Part shown: positions 53,812 to 62,459 of the stretch, in pieces
Layout of the letters: each line of letters starts with the position of its first letter
How positions within the stretch are numbered: position 1 is the first letter of the stretch
DNA from: CAZQQN01 sp964595485
GTDB lineage: Bacteria; Bacteroidota; Bacteroidia; CAILMK01; CAYYUA01
Direction of reading: 5' to 3'
Length of the DNA: 64,000 bases
Assembly: GCA_964595485.1 (NCBI GenBank)
Contig: CAZQQN010000011.1
Location: 1-64,000 of the forward strand
Position numbers and translations under genes: made by a program
The notes under the pieces: model-generated
Seen by the model: the letters and a program-made list of their open reading frames with translations, nothing else
What the model was told of the DNA's origin: nothing
Databases searched by the model: none

Positions 53812-54300
53812 ATGAAACCACAGTACGAAAAGTACTTACAAAAAGCAAAGCAAAAAGAAAAGGAAACACGTCAGTTCCTGAAGCGCTTGAGAAAAAAAGT
53901 ACCTAAGGATCTTGATCAGAAGTTTGAGGAATCTCATGATGAGGCCTTTCAAAATATTGACTGCTTAGGGTGTGCAAATTGTTGCAAGACTATGTCCCCC
54001 CGTGTTAATGACCGCGATATTAATCGCTTATCCAAGCGGTTTAAGCTTTCCCGCAATGCATTCATTGATCGTTACCTGAAATCCGATGAAGATGGGGATT
54101 ATATCATGAACCAAGCACCCTGTCCTTTTTTAATGGATGACAATAAATGCATGGTCTACGAGGATCGGCCGGAAGCTTGTGCTAATTTCCCACACACCAA
54201 TCATCGAAAAATGCACAAGCACTTAAATGTAGCAGCTAATAATTACGAACGTTGCCCTATTGTATATCATGTTATTGAAGCCCTGAAAGAACATTACTGA
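53812..54300 (+). CDS. YkgJ-family cysteine cluster protein
   Basis: 162 residues. Basic coiled-coil start (residues 1-35), then the CxxCxxCC-type cluster CLGCANCC near residue 46, followed by CPFLMDDNKCMVYEDRPEACANFP with three further cysteines, and one more C in ERCPIVY. The family probably binds zinc or an Fe-S cluster; the substrate is unknown. The cysteine pattern and the RPEACR/NFP motif are diagnostic. It lies codirectional after rnr and may share its transcript. Confidence 0.9.
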   Translation: MKPQYEKYLQKAKQKEKETRQFLKRLRKKVPKDLDQKFEESHDEAFQNIDCLGCANCCKTMSPRVNDRDINRLSKRFKLSRNAFIDRYLKSDEDGDYIMNQAPCPFLMDDNKCMVYEDRPEACANFPHTNHRKMHKHLNVAANNYERCPIVYHVIEALKEHY

Positions 54301-54337
54301 AATCCGTTCTGGCAACTGAATGCCATGTGTCATTGAC

Positions 54338-55102
54338 TTATTCATTTAAAAATTCCTGCAATGTGTTAATGAAAGCTTCCGGGGCTTCAGCATGTACCCA
54401 ATGGCCTGCGTTATCTATGGTCTCTAACCGGCTCTTTGGGAAGATTTCTTTGTATTGGGCAATATCTTCTTCATTGACATAGTCTGATTTACCACCCCTT
54501 ATAAATAATGTAGGGTATGGAAATGATTCAGCAGCAGAAATTCCTGCAAGGATGGAGGGGTAAGCCTTTTCTATACCCTGGAGGTTCATTTTCCATTGGT
54601 ATCCACCTTCCGGCGACCTTTCCAGGTTTTTCAAGAGGAACTGCCGTATTCCAAAATCATCTATGTATTGTTGCAGCATTTCATCAGCATCTTTCCTCTT
54701 TTCAACTTTATTCAAGTCCATTGCTTTTAAAGCATTAAAAATAGCCTCATGGCCCGGAGAGTTTGCTTTCGGCGGCATATCGATTGATATTAGCTTATCA
54801 ACCTTGCCGGGATATTGTACAGCCATTTGCATGGCTGTTTTCCCACCCATGGAATGGCCTGCTAAAAAAGCCGACTGAATTTGGTGGGAATCCATGAATT
54901 CTTTTATATCCTCCGCCATGGATGGGTAATCCATTTCATCTGTGTGTGGTGACTTACCATGGTTACGCTGGTCAACCAGGTAAACCCTGTACTCCTCTGC
55001 TAATTTCCGGGCAATAGAATGCCAATTATCCAGGCTACCCAATAGACCATGTAATATGATGAGGGGATGCCCATCGCCATAAGCTTTGAAATTTAGCGCC
55101 AT
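54338..55102 (-). CDS. Alpha/beta-fold hydrolase, YbfF-like esterase
   Basis: 254 residues. The oxyanion region is ILHGLLGSLDNW, the nucleophile elbow is LAGHSMGGKTAMQ with Ser in GHSMG, and the catalytic His is in DNAGHWVHAEAPEAF near the C-terminus. The Asp is expected in FIRGGKSDYV. The substrate is unknown; acyl-CoA or short esters are accepted by YbfF. It is 13 bp downstream of the sodium symporter gene in the same direction, so the two are likely cotranscribed. Confidence 0.88.
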   Translation of the reverse strand: MALNFKAYGDGHPLIILHGLLGSLDNWHSIARKLAEEYRVYLVDQRNHGKSPHTDEMDYPSMAEDIKEFMDSHQIQSAFLAGHSMGGKTAMQMAVQYPGKVDKLISIDMPPKANSPGHEAIFNALKAMDLNKVEKRKDADEMLQQYIDDFGIRQFLLKNLERSPEGGYQWKMNLQGIEKAYPSILAGISAAESFPYPTLFIRGGKSDYVNEEDIAQYKEIFPKSRLETIDNAGHWVHAEAPEAFINTLQEFLNE

Positions 55103-55115
55103 GAAGGGATACGTT

Positions 55116-56519
55116 TTAGTAGAAAATCAGCTTGATTAACGAAATACCGAAAAATTGGTCAAAAATGGTAGTAATAAGAATGCTTGCGACTACCAACGGG
55201 CTAACAAATCCTAACATGACGGTCACAAATTTTTGTTCGAGGGAGGATCTGAAATGAGGATGGCCATGCTCTATTTCACTGGCAAAATTGGTCATTTTCC
55301 ACTTGTAGGCAACAAATAGCGATATCATAAGGCCACCAAATGGTAACCCAATATCAGAAAAAACGGTAATAACCACAGACATGAAATCATGGGATTCTCC
55401 ACCATACTTCGCAAAATCACTTAGCCAGCTAACAGCCCCATGGCCTAACATACTTGGTAACCCGAGGATAAAAACCAGTGTTGCGATGCCAATGACAGCC
55501 TGCTTCCTGTTTAAATTGAATTCATCCGTTAAATAGGCAACCGGCACTTCGAGTAAGGAAACCGTTGAGGTTAAGGCGGCAAAACAAAGTAGCAGGAAAA
55601 AGGCTCCGCCAATAAATGGACCAATAACGCCCATTTGTTCAAATATGGAGGGCATGGTCACAAAAACAAGGCCTGGTCCCTGGGTAGGCTCTATGCCCTG
55701 GAAAAAAACAAGCGGAAAAACCAACAAGCCCGATAAAAAAGCGATGAACATATCGGTTGTGGTAACCATAGCGGCCGAACTAACTATGTTGTCCGCTTTA
55801 TTGAAGTAAGAACCAAAAGTGATAATAGCCCCCATCCCTAACGATAGCGAAAAGAAACTCTGGGATAAAGCTGAGAAGAATGTTTCCGTATTGATCTTAC
55901 CTAATTCAGGAACCAGGTAGAATTTAATGCCTTCCATTGCATTTTCAAGGGTTAAGCCGTAAATAATTAAGCCAATGATTAAAACAAGGAGCAAAGGCAT
56001 CAGGATCTTAGTCCATCGCTCAATACCTTTTTGGACACCACCTACCACTATGAGGGCTGTCAGGATCATGAAAGCAATGGAATAAAGCAGGTTATCGCTG
56101 ACATTCGCGGTATAGCTACCAAAATAACTGGCAAAGTCTCCCTGGCTAAGCAATCCGCCAAAAGAGGTCTGCAGAAAGTAGCCAAAAGCCCAGCCGGCTA
56201 CCACATTGTAGAATGAAAGGATCATAATCCCAACAATGATTCCGATGGTACCAACCAAACCCCAGTTTTTACCGCCAATAAATTTGTAAGAGCCATGGGG
56301 ATTCATCCTGGCATGCCGGCCAAGCGCTATCTCAGCGACCATGATAGGCATACAAATGATAAATATACAAAAGAGGTAGATCACCAGGAAAGCAGCACCA
56401 CCGTTTGCTCCGACTTCATAAGGAAATTTCCAAATATTGCCTAAACCTACTGCTGAACCGGCTGCCGCTGCTATAAAACCCAATCGGCTTGAAAAAGAAC
56501 CGCGATTTTCTTGTGCCAT
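55116..56519 (-). CDS. Sodium-dependent neurotransmitter:sodium symporter family transporter
   Basis: 467 residues with about 11-12 membrane helices. The N-terminal RLGFIAAAAGSAVGLGNIWKFP segment (broken here into under 20 in a row: AAAAGSAVGLGNIWKFPYE) is the TM1 sodium/substrate site of the LeuT fold. Later, FFSLSLGMGAIITFGSY is the TM6 region and VSLLEVPVAYLTDE belongs to TM8. The likely cargo is an amino acid or related compound taken up with Na+, which suits a marine life style. A -7 box lies 25 bp upstream. Confidence 0.92.
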   Translation of the reverse strand: MAQENRGSFSSRLGFIAAAAGSAVGLGNIWKFPYEVGANGGAAFLVIYLFCIFIICMPIMVAEIALGRHARMNPHGSYKFIGGKNWGLVGTIGIIVGIMILSFYNVVAGWAFGYFLQTSFGGLLSQGDFASYFGSYTANVSDNLLYSIAFMILTALIVVGGVQKGIERWTKILMPLLLVLIIGLIIYGLTLENAMEGIKFYLVPELGKINTETFFSALSQSFFSLSLGMGAIITFGSYFNKADNIVSSAAMVTTTDMFIAFLSGLLVFPLVFFQGIEPTQGPGLVFVTMPSIFEQMGVIGPFIGGAFFLLLCFAALTSTVSLLEVPVAYLTDEFNLNRKQAVIGIATLVFILGLPSMLGHGAVSWLSDFAKYGGESHDFMSVVITVFSDIGLPFGGLMISLFVAYKWKMTNFASEIEHGHPHFRSSLEQKFVTVMLGFVSPLVVASILITTIFDQFFGISLIKLIFY

Positions 56520-56544
56520 CAGCTTTTTAGTTGCATTTTCCGTA

Positions 56545-56552
56545 CAAATTTA
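56545..56552 (-). promoter_or_regulatory. -7 promoter element for the sodium symporter gene
   Basis: TAAATTTG on the minus strand fits TAnnTTTG, 25 bp before the start codon. A TTTC about 20 bp upstream may be a weak -33 box. Confidence 0.5.
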
Positions 56553-56662
56553 TGGATAAAGCGCAAATAGCGAAATGAAGTGTTTTTTAATGAGAACAGG
56601 CTAATTTCATTATGAAAAAGGATGAATTATTGATAACCAGCTGGTTGATTAACAATGTTGGA

Positions 56663-56702
56663 AAAAAACCTCAGGGTGATCCTATCACTGACTGAGGGTT
56701 TT
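56663..56702 (-). terminator. Strong intrinsic terminator after the T9SS choice-of-anchor gene
   Basis: Read on the minus strand: CCTCAG, then AGTGAT paired with ATCACC around a 3-base loop, then CTGAGG followed by seven T's. The stem is nested with only a small internal mismatch. It starts 7 bp after the stop of the gene at 56709. Confidence 0.8.
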
Positions 56703-56708
56703 GGTAAT

Positions 56709-57560
56709 TCATTGAATAAGGATGCGTTTTTTGATCACCTCTTCCTGGCTCTTCAGCCTAAGCAAGTAGAAGCCTTCCTCGATACCATCGGGAATATTGA
56801 TGCTTACCGATGGGTTCTTTACTAGGGTTTCTGGAAAATGATCAATAACCTGACCTTTTATATCCTGAATGGTAACCCGGTAGTTGTTTTGCTGAGCTTT
56901 TGGGAATTGGATATTGATGGTTTCGCTTACCGGGTTGGGATAAACCTTTAATTTGTTTTTTATGGCATTTTCCTTTGTAACACTGCTCGCTCCGAAATCA
57001 AGGCCTTGTTCAGCGCTGTAAATGTAGTCACCGCTGCTATTGTCTTGTCCATTAGCAGCATTGCCTGCCGCATAAAATTTTATTTCACCGACACCCTGAT
57101 CAGGAGCCTCCCAAGTTAGGTTCCAGGTTTTGGTTTGATTGGAGATATCCTTGAAAGTATCAGAATGGGTTAAGTAATCATTCCCAGACCCGGCAAATTT
57201 GGTTTGGTTAGCCAACTCAAATGAGCCAGTGGCATCGTTATTATCGGTTCTTTGAGCAGTAATCTGAAAGCCTGCTGAGTTCATATTGGGGTCTTCTAAT
57301 TCAAGCTTTATGGTATATGTTGAATTGGGTTTGTAAGTAGTAACTTCCTCTCCATCCTGCATTACGGTGATCTTTAAAGAGCCGTTCCCTGAATTCAGAT
57401 CAAAATCATTGTGACAACCACTTGTGGCACAGGTTATTTCATTGGGTGGATCACCCGCTCTACCCGCAGGTGCGCCTTTTTCATTGGATGTACCGATCTT
57501 GGTAACTGTTATGAGCAATATCCCGAGAAAAATCGCAAAAAAGGTGTTCAAAGTCTTCAT
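56709..57560 (-). CDS. Secreted choice-of-anchor V protein with T9SS sorting domain
   Basis: 283 residues. Signal peptide (about 22 residues), then GAPAGRAGDPP and the cysteine motif CATSGCH with C44, C49 and H50 (C-x4-C-H). A beta-sandwich Reeler-like domain follows (about residues 50-185: ITVMQDGEEVTTYKPN, FKDISNQTKTWNLTWEAP), and the end is a T9SS type A sorting domain (KVYPNPVSETINIQFP ... GFYLLRLKSQEEVIKKRIL). The C-x4-C-H motif might bind heme, since related proteins in the family carry the same CxxxGCH pattern; unproven. Surface exposed or released by T9SS. Confidence 0.85.
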   Translation of the reverse strand: MKTLNTFFAIFLGILLITVTKIGTSNEKGAPAGRAGDPPNEITCATSGCHNDFDLNSGNGSLKITVMQDGEEVTTYKPNSTYTIKLELEDPNMNSAGFQITAQRTDNNDATGSFELANQTKFAGSGNDYLTHSDTFKDISNQTKTWNLTWEAPDQGVGEIKFYAAGNAANGQDNSSGDYIYSAEQGLDFGASSVTKENAIKNKLKVYPNPVSETINIQFPKAQQNNYRVTIQDIKGQVIDHFPETLVKNPSVSINIPDGIEEGFYLLRLKSQEEVIKKRILIQ

Positions 57561-57681
57561 AGTGATTTGTTTTCATTGCTGTTAAAATAAAAATTAAGCT
57601 ATAGATACAATATTGTAATTAAGATGCAAGCTTTTCGCTATGGTTGTTTAACGGTTATATTTCCCCAGAAAATGCCATAGA

Positions 57682-57710
57682 AAGCCCGGAAGATAAATAT
57701 TTCCGGGCTT
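57682..57710 (-). terminator. Stem-loop upstream of the S9 peptidase stop side
   Basis: AAGCCCGGAA and TTCCGGGCTT form a perfect 10-bp stem with a 9-base loop, just downstream (on the minus strand) of the S9 peptidase stop at 57727. The following T-tract is short, so it may act with other factors. Confidence 0.6.
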
Positions 57711-57726
57711 CACTCCTGTTAGGCAA

Positions 57727-59769
57727 TTAGTCTTCTGGTATTTCTTCATCCACTTTCAGGGCTGGTTTGGTTTCGTTATCAGCTTTAAGGAAATGGTTGA
57801 ACCACCGCATCATCCTTATATTGTAGTCATACCGAGCACTTGCTCCATTATAACCATGACCTTCACCGGGGTACTGGACAAGCCTTACCGGGACATCCGG
57901 CTTACGAACCTTTAGATGACGGTAGAGTTCCATGGACTGACCGGGATGAACACGCGTGTCATCTTTACCATGAGTGATCAAAAGGGGCGTTTGAGATTTA
58001 TCAACATGGTAGATGGGGCTACGTTTCAGGTACTTCATCCAATTTCCGTCCCAAAGCCATTCACGGGCGTGTACCAGGTACATTTCCTGCGGGATGTCTG
58101 TTGTGCCCCATTTTGAGATATTATCGCTAATACCAAAATTCATGACACCAGCCGCAAAACGATCTGAATATTTGGTGGCCATCCAGCCTGTAGCGTAACC
58201 TCCATAGGATCCGCCGGTAATACCTAATTTATCAGGATCAGCAATCCCTTTGTCAATTAAATGATCAGCGCCGTCTACGATATCATCAAACTCTTTACCC
58301 GCTGCATCACTTTGGCTGGACATCAGAAATTCGATGCCGCGACCCGTACTACCTCTGTAATTGGGATAAAAAACAGCATAGCCTCTGGTGGCAGCAACCT
58401 GCCCGGGGTAAATATACCGGGTTAGCCAGCCATTGCTGTAGTGGGCCTCAGGGCCTCCGTGAGCAACCACGATCAAGGGTAACTCTGCATCCCCTTCATA
58501 GCCTACAGGTTTGATAAGGATGCCTTCTAATTTTTTACCGTCTTCGGCTTTGTATGTGATTGTTGTTTGTTCACCAAGCTGTACATCTTTCAACCAAGGG
58601 TTTGAATGAGATATGCGTTTTGGTTGTCCGCCACCATCTTTGTAATAAACTTCCCTTGGATGATTGGGTGTATTGACGACAAAAGCCACATCCCTTTCAT
58701 CAGCGAAGGCGAAACTTTGGTACATCAAGTTGGAAGAACCTGGTTCGAGGATGTAGTCAATTTCGCCATCTGGCAACTGTATGGTTCCGTAACTACGTTC
58801 AGTCCCTTCACTGGCTATAAAGTGAATTTCTCTTGAATCCGTCCATTTGATCTGTTCAAACTTACCCTTGAATTCTGGTTTAGGGTTCAAGGTTTCTCCG
58901 CCTTGTGATTTAGCGACTATGATCCGGCCTGCAATTACATCATGAATATCATGACCAGCTAATAAAGCCAAGCGTTTGCCATCTGGACTCCATTGAATAT
59001 CCCCTAATTTACCTTCATGATTTATCTCAGCTACTACTTCCTTTGATTTAAAATCAACAACTTTAACCGTTTTACTCATGTAATAATCATCTACTAAAGG
59101 AGTAGGTGCCACTGAAACAGCAATGCGTTCATCATTGGGCCCCCATCGGGTTGTATAAATCGTACCCTCTACCTTAAGGGGTTTAGGTTCCATGTTATCT
59201 TTTGATAGATCGGTAACGTAGGCTTTGGTATGGGTAAGCCCTTCTTCAAAAATATCCGCCTCGTAGGGTAATTTACTATCAGTGTTGCCTTTTTTCTCTT
59301 TTGCCCTGAAAACTAATTTTTTACCGTCAGAGCCCCAACTATACCCAGCCATATTTCTTTTAAACTGAAACAGCTTGGTAGCACCACCGCCATTAACCGG
59401 CATTTCGTAAATGGCATTTTTCTTATCACCATCCTGTCGTGTGGTAAAAGTAATTGAATTGTGATTAGGGCGGAATGCTACATTACTAACATTGCCACTG
59501 GTGTAATAGGGTACGGCCTCTTCTGTATCGGTATCGTAAACATACAAGTGAATACTGCTACCCGCATTTTGCTTCAGCGGATCTTTCTTTTCGGTTTTTT
59601 GGTATGCAATGTACCTACCGTCCTTGGATATTTCGACATTGAATACCCTTTCCATTTTGGTAACATCTTCAACTGTCATACCTGTTTGTCCATAAGCATG
59701 GGGTGCGAGACCCAGGATACCGATTCCTGATACCATGAAGGCCATGATTGTTCTGGTGAAATACTTCAT
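57727..59769 (-). CDS. S9 family prolyl oligopeptidase-type peptidase, exported
   Basis: 680 residues. A signal peptide (about 27 residues, ending near AYGQ) is followed by a beta-propeller (WD/TolB-like repeats such as YSWGSDGKKLVFRAKE and DIQWSPDGKRLALLAG, to about residue 400) and a C-terminal alpha/beta-hydrolase. The catalytic Ser is in GITGGSYGGYATGWM, the Asp in THGKDDTRVHP, and the His in YPGEGHGYNG. It likely cuts peptides after Pro or Ala in the periplasm as a nutrient enzyme. The C-terminal tail is acidic. The gene is monocistronic between the terminator and the 237-bp gap. Confidence 0.93.
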   Translation of the reverse strand: MKYFTRTIMAFMVSGIGILGLAPHAYGQTGMTVEDVTKMERVFNVEISKDGRYIAYQKTEKKDPLKQNAGSSIHLYVYDTDTEEAVPYYTSGNVSNVAFRPNHNSITFTTRQDGDKKNAIYEMPVNGGGATKLFQFKRNMAGYSWGSDGKKLVFRAKEKKGNTDSKLPYEADIFEEGLTHTKAYVTDLSKDNMEPKPLKVEGTIYTTRWGPNDERIAVSVAPTPLVDDYYMSKTVKVVDFKSKEVVAEINHEGKLGDIQWSPDGKRLALLAGHDIHDVIAGRIIVAKSQGGETLNPKPEFKGKFEQIKWTDSREIHFIASEGTERSYGTIQLPDGEIDYILEPGSSNLMYQSFAFADERDVAFVVNTPNHPREVYYKDGGGQPKRISHSNPWLKDVQLGEQTTITYKAEDGKKLEGILIKPVGYEGDAELPLIVVAHGGPEAHYSNGWLTRYIYPGQVAATRGYAVFYPNYRGSTGRGIEFLMSSQSDAAGKEFDDIVDGADHLIDKGIADPDKLGITGGSYGGYATGWMATKYSDRFAAGVMNFGISDNISKWGTTDIPQEMYLVHAREWLWDGNWMKYLKRSPIYHVDKSQTPLLITHGKDDTRVHPGQSMELYRHLKVRKPDVPVRLVQYPGEGHGYNGASARYDYNIRMMRWFNHFLKADNETKPALKVDEEIPED

Positions 59770-60006
59770 AGAATTTAATCTTTTAAATGTTCAATTGAGC
59801 TTAAAGTGGGTTTTAGTAAAATTCAAAAATAGCAATTTGATAAAATTTTATTCTCAATATAGGCTAATAATGGGATTTAATGCCAAAGAAACCAATTGAG
59901 CTTTTGAATAAAAGGAATTTTTGAACAGCTAATTTGCGTGGGGCTATTAAGGGATTAACCCGATTTCATCCCGAGCACTATCAAGGTTTTAAACAAGGCA
60001 TGTTGC

Positions 60007-62250
60007 TTAACGGAAAAACCGGTACAACAGCAGGGGTAATAAAAGCAAATCTGCCACCAATGCACTGACAAGCGTAAGACCTATCAAGAGGCCAATGTAA
60101 TAAGTAACTGTAAAATCGGAGAAAATCAATGTCGAAAATCCTGCTAAGAGAATAATGGTTGTAAATCCAATCGCTTTCCCGGTTTCCAGGAATGTTTTCT
60201 GAACAGCCCTTATTCTCCCTGCTCCTTTCAGTTGTTCAATTTTGAAACGCGAAAGGAAATGGATGGTATCGTCTACTGCTATGCCAAAGGCAATCGTAAA
60301 AATGATTGATGTAGTAGCTTTCAGGGTAATACCAAAGTATCCCATTACAGCACCTGCAATTATGAGGGGCATAATATTGGGAATAAACGAGATAAGCACC
60401 ATTTTCAACTGCCGGAACAATAGCCCCATTAAAATCCCTACGACTAAGAAAGCTATCCCTAAGCCTGCGGTCAGGTTACCTATCAAGTATTCATTGTTTT
60501 TATCAACCAGGAACAATTTACCTGTTATCTTAAAATCAGCGACTGAAGTATCTACATTTTGATTTTTCCAGGCCTTAATTTCTGTGTAGAGGTCTTCCAT
60601 ATTTTCGGATCCTATGTCCTTCATTCTCCCGGTTATGCGCCCCATTTGCTTATCTTCACTCATGACAGCGGAAAAAATCGATCTGCCACCTTTTTCAACG
60701 AATTCCCCGACCGAGGCCATTTGAGCACTGTCTTCCGGTAGCTTGTAGGCATCCGGGTTCCCATTGGAAAGGCTTTTATTCACTGTTCGGTAAATGGTTA
60801 GGGGGGAGACCAGATGATTAATGGGCTTATATTTTTTTAGATGCTTTTCAAAGGCCTCCGTTTCTTTTATAACTTCCGGAGAGGTAACATTGTATCCTGA
60901 CTTAGGTATAATGGCTATTTCAACGGTTCTTACACCCGCAAATTTGTTTTCAAAAAACCTGAAATCTTTTCTTATTTTACTATCCCTTGGCACATCGGTA
61001 AGCATGTAAACGTTCTGGGATATCTGCGTTATACCATAAATACAAATGCCGAGGAAAATGAATGCCCCTATAGCGATAGCTTTTTGTCTCCGGCTGATCC
61101 AAATAAAAAGGCGGCCCATTAAAGGCTGCTTATGTCTTCCATTACTATGTTGTGATTTAAGTTGATGAGAGCCAAAATTGACCAACACCATAGTAGTGAA
61201 AAGGATAACGGTAAGGTAAGCAATGAAGATACCTATAGCGGCAAATATTCCAAAATTCCTCAATGGAGGTATTTGCGATGATAACAGAGCCAGGAAGCCA
61301 ATAGAAGTAGTTAGGGAGGTGAGTAAGGTAGCAAACCCGATTTCCTTGATTGTGGTAGCCATAGCGTGGATACGGTTTTCTCCTTTATCCAGCTCATCAA
61401 GGTATTTGCTTTTGATGTGAATCACATCTGACATTCCGATAATCAGCATCAGGGTCGGATAGAGTGTACTCATGATATCCAGTGGCACCCGAAGAAAACC
61501 GAGAACGCCAAAGAATAAAACCATCCCGAAAACCACTGAAGTCATGGGAATGACTACCCCTAAAGCCTTTCGGTAGATCAGGAAAAGAATGAGTAAAAGC
61601 ACCGCATTACATGCTATAACGTAAAAAATGACCTCCTTTTTAATCTTTTCCACAAAAGTCACCTGGCTAATGGTACGCCCTGCATAGTGAATGGAGCTGA
61701 AGTCAAATGATTCTTTAATCTGTTTAAGGTCATTAATGAATATGGTGGCACTATCCTGTGATAGATAGGGTCTGGTCTTTACCAAAACCGTCATGGCTCT
61801 GGCGTCATCCGAAATTAAATAATTACTCCACCTCGGGTCATTGAAAATTTCCGTGCTATCGGAAGCATACCTTTCCGGCTGTTTATGATGTAAAACAGGG
61901 GACTGGATGAAGCCAAATGGCCCTTTGATAGGCTCTTTAATAGTTGTGAGGTTTGTTACTGTTTTAACATGTTCAAGTGCTTCTATGACCCTTGAAAAAC
62001 TATCAACTTTGTAAAGAAATGAAGAATCGAAGATTGTACTTTGCCGTTCAAGGCCGATTAATAAATAATTGTCGTCAGGCTCTAACTTGTCCTCATATTT
62101 TTTCAGAAATTCAAGATGGGGGTTATTCGTTGGAAAAAAGCGGTCAATGTTATACTTGAAATTAAGGTCGAGGAGGTGGTAGGAAAAAAAAAGTAAAACG
62201 AAGGCGTATCCGACAATGAAATATCGATTGTAACGAAGCAGGGTTTTCAT
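60007..62250 (-). CDS. RND/MMPL superfamily exporter (Patched/HpnN-like)
   Basis: 747 residues, two blocks of six membrane helices each preceded by a periplasmic domain. The first helix is residues about 10-28; the sterol-sensing-like blocks are VIACNAVLLLILFLIYRKA to FTTMVLVNFG and FLVVGILMGLLFRQ to LLLPLLLYRFF. Its length is shorter than AcrB (about 1050), typical of the MMPL/HpnN class, and no fusion protein or TolC is adjacent. The substrate could be a lipid, hopanoid or similar hydrophobic compound; not determined. It is divergent from the carotenoid gene, and carotenoid export is only a guess. Confidence 0.88.
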   Translation of the reverse strand: MKTLLRYNRYFIVGYAFVLLFFSYHLLDLNFKYNIDRFFPTNNPHLEFLKKYEDKLEPDDNYLLIGLERQSTIFDSSFLYKVDSFSRVIEALEHVKTVTNLTTIKEPIKGPFGFIQSPVLHHKQPERYASDSTEIFNDPRWSNYLISDDARAMTVLVKTRPYLSQDSATIFINDLKQIKESFDFSSIHYAGRTISQVTFVEKIKKEVIFYVIACNAVLLLILFLIYRKALGVVIPMTSVVFGMVLFFGVLGFLRVPLDIMSTLYPTLMLIIGMSDVIHIKSKYLDELDKGENRIHAMATTIKEIGFATLLTSLTTSIGFLALLSSQIPPLRNFGIFAAIGIFIAYLTVILFTTMVLVNFGSHQLKSQHSNGRHKQPLMGRLFIWISRRQKAIAIGAFIFLGICIYGITQISQNVYMLTDVPRDSKIRKDFRFFENKFAGVRTVEIAIIPKSGYNVTSPEVIKETEAFEKHLKKYKPINHLVSPLTIYRTVNKSLSNGNPDAYKLPEDSAQMASVGEFVEKGGRSIFSAVMSEDKQMGRITGRMKDIGSENMEDLYTEIKAWKNQNVDTSVADFKITGKLFLVDKNNEYLIGNLTAGLGIAFLVVGILMGLLFRQLKMVLISFIPNIMPLIIAGAVMGYFGITLKATTSIIFTIAFGIAVDDTIHFLSRFKIEQLKGAGRIRAVQKTFLETGKAIGFTTIILLAGFSTLIFSDFTVTYYIGLLIGLTLVSALVADLLLLPLLLYRFFR

Positions 62251-62289
62251 TTGGGTAGGCGGTCAACTTTCTAAACCTTAAACGCCATT

Positions 62290-62319
62290 AAAGGGCTAAT
62301 GTTTAGGGTTAGCCCTTTT
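62290..62319. other. Terminator-like hairpin in a divergent intergenic region
   Basis: AAAGGGCTAA (62290-62299) and TTAGCCCTTT (62309-62318) form a perfect 10-bp stem, followed by T. It lies between the starts of the RND gene (minus) and the carotenoid gene (plus), where neither gene ends. It may be a 5'-leader element of the RND gene or part of a small RNA. Confidence 0.5.
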
Positions 62320-62459
62320 GCATTGCAAATATACTATCACCGTTATTCAAATAACAATATTGGCAGTAAAAATGGCGCAGGGAAAGAAAGAACCCGTAAT
62401 AAGCCAAATTAAGCTAAACAAAATGTGTTTCCTTTGTTTTGTAAACCAAAAAATTAAGC

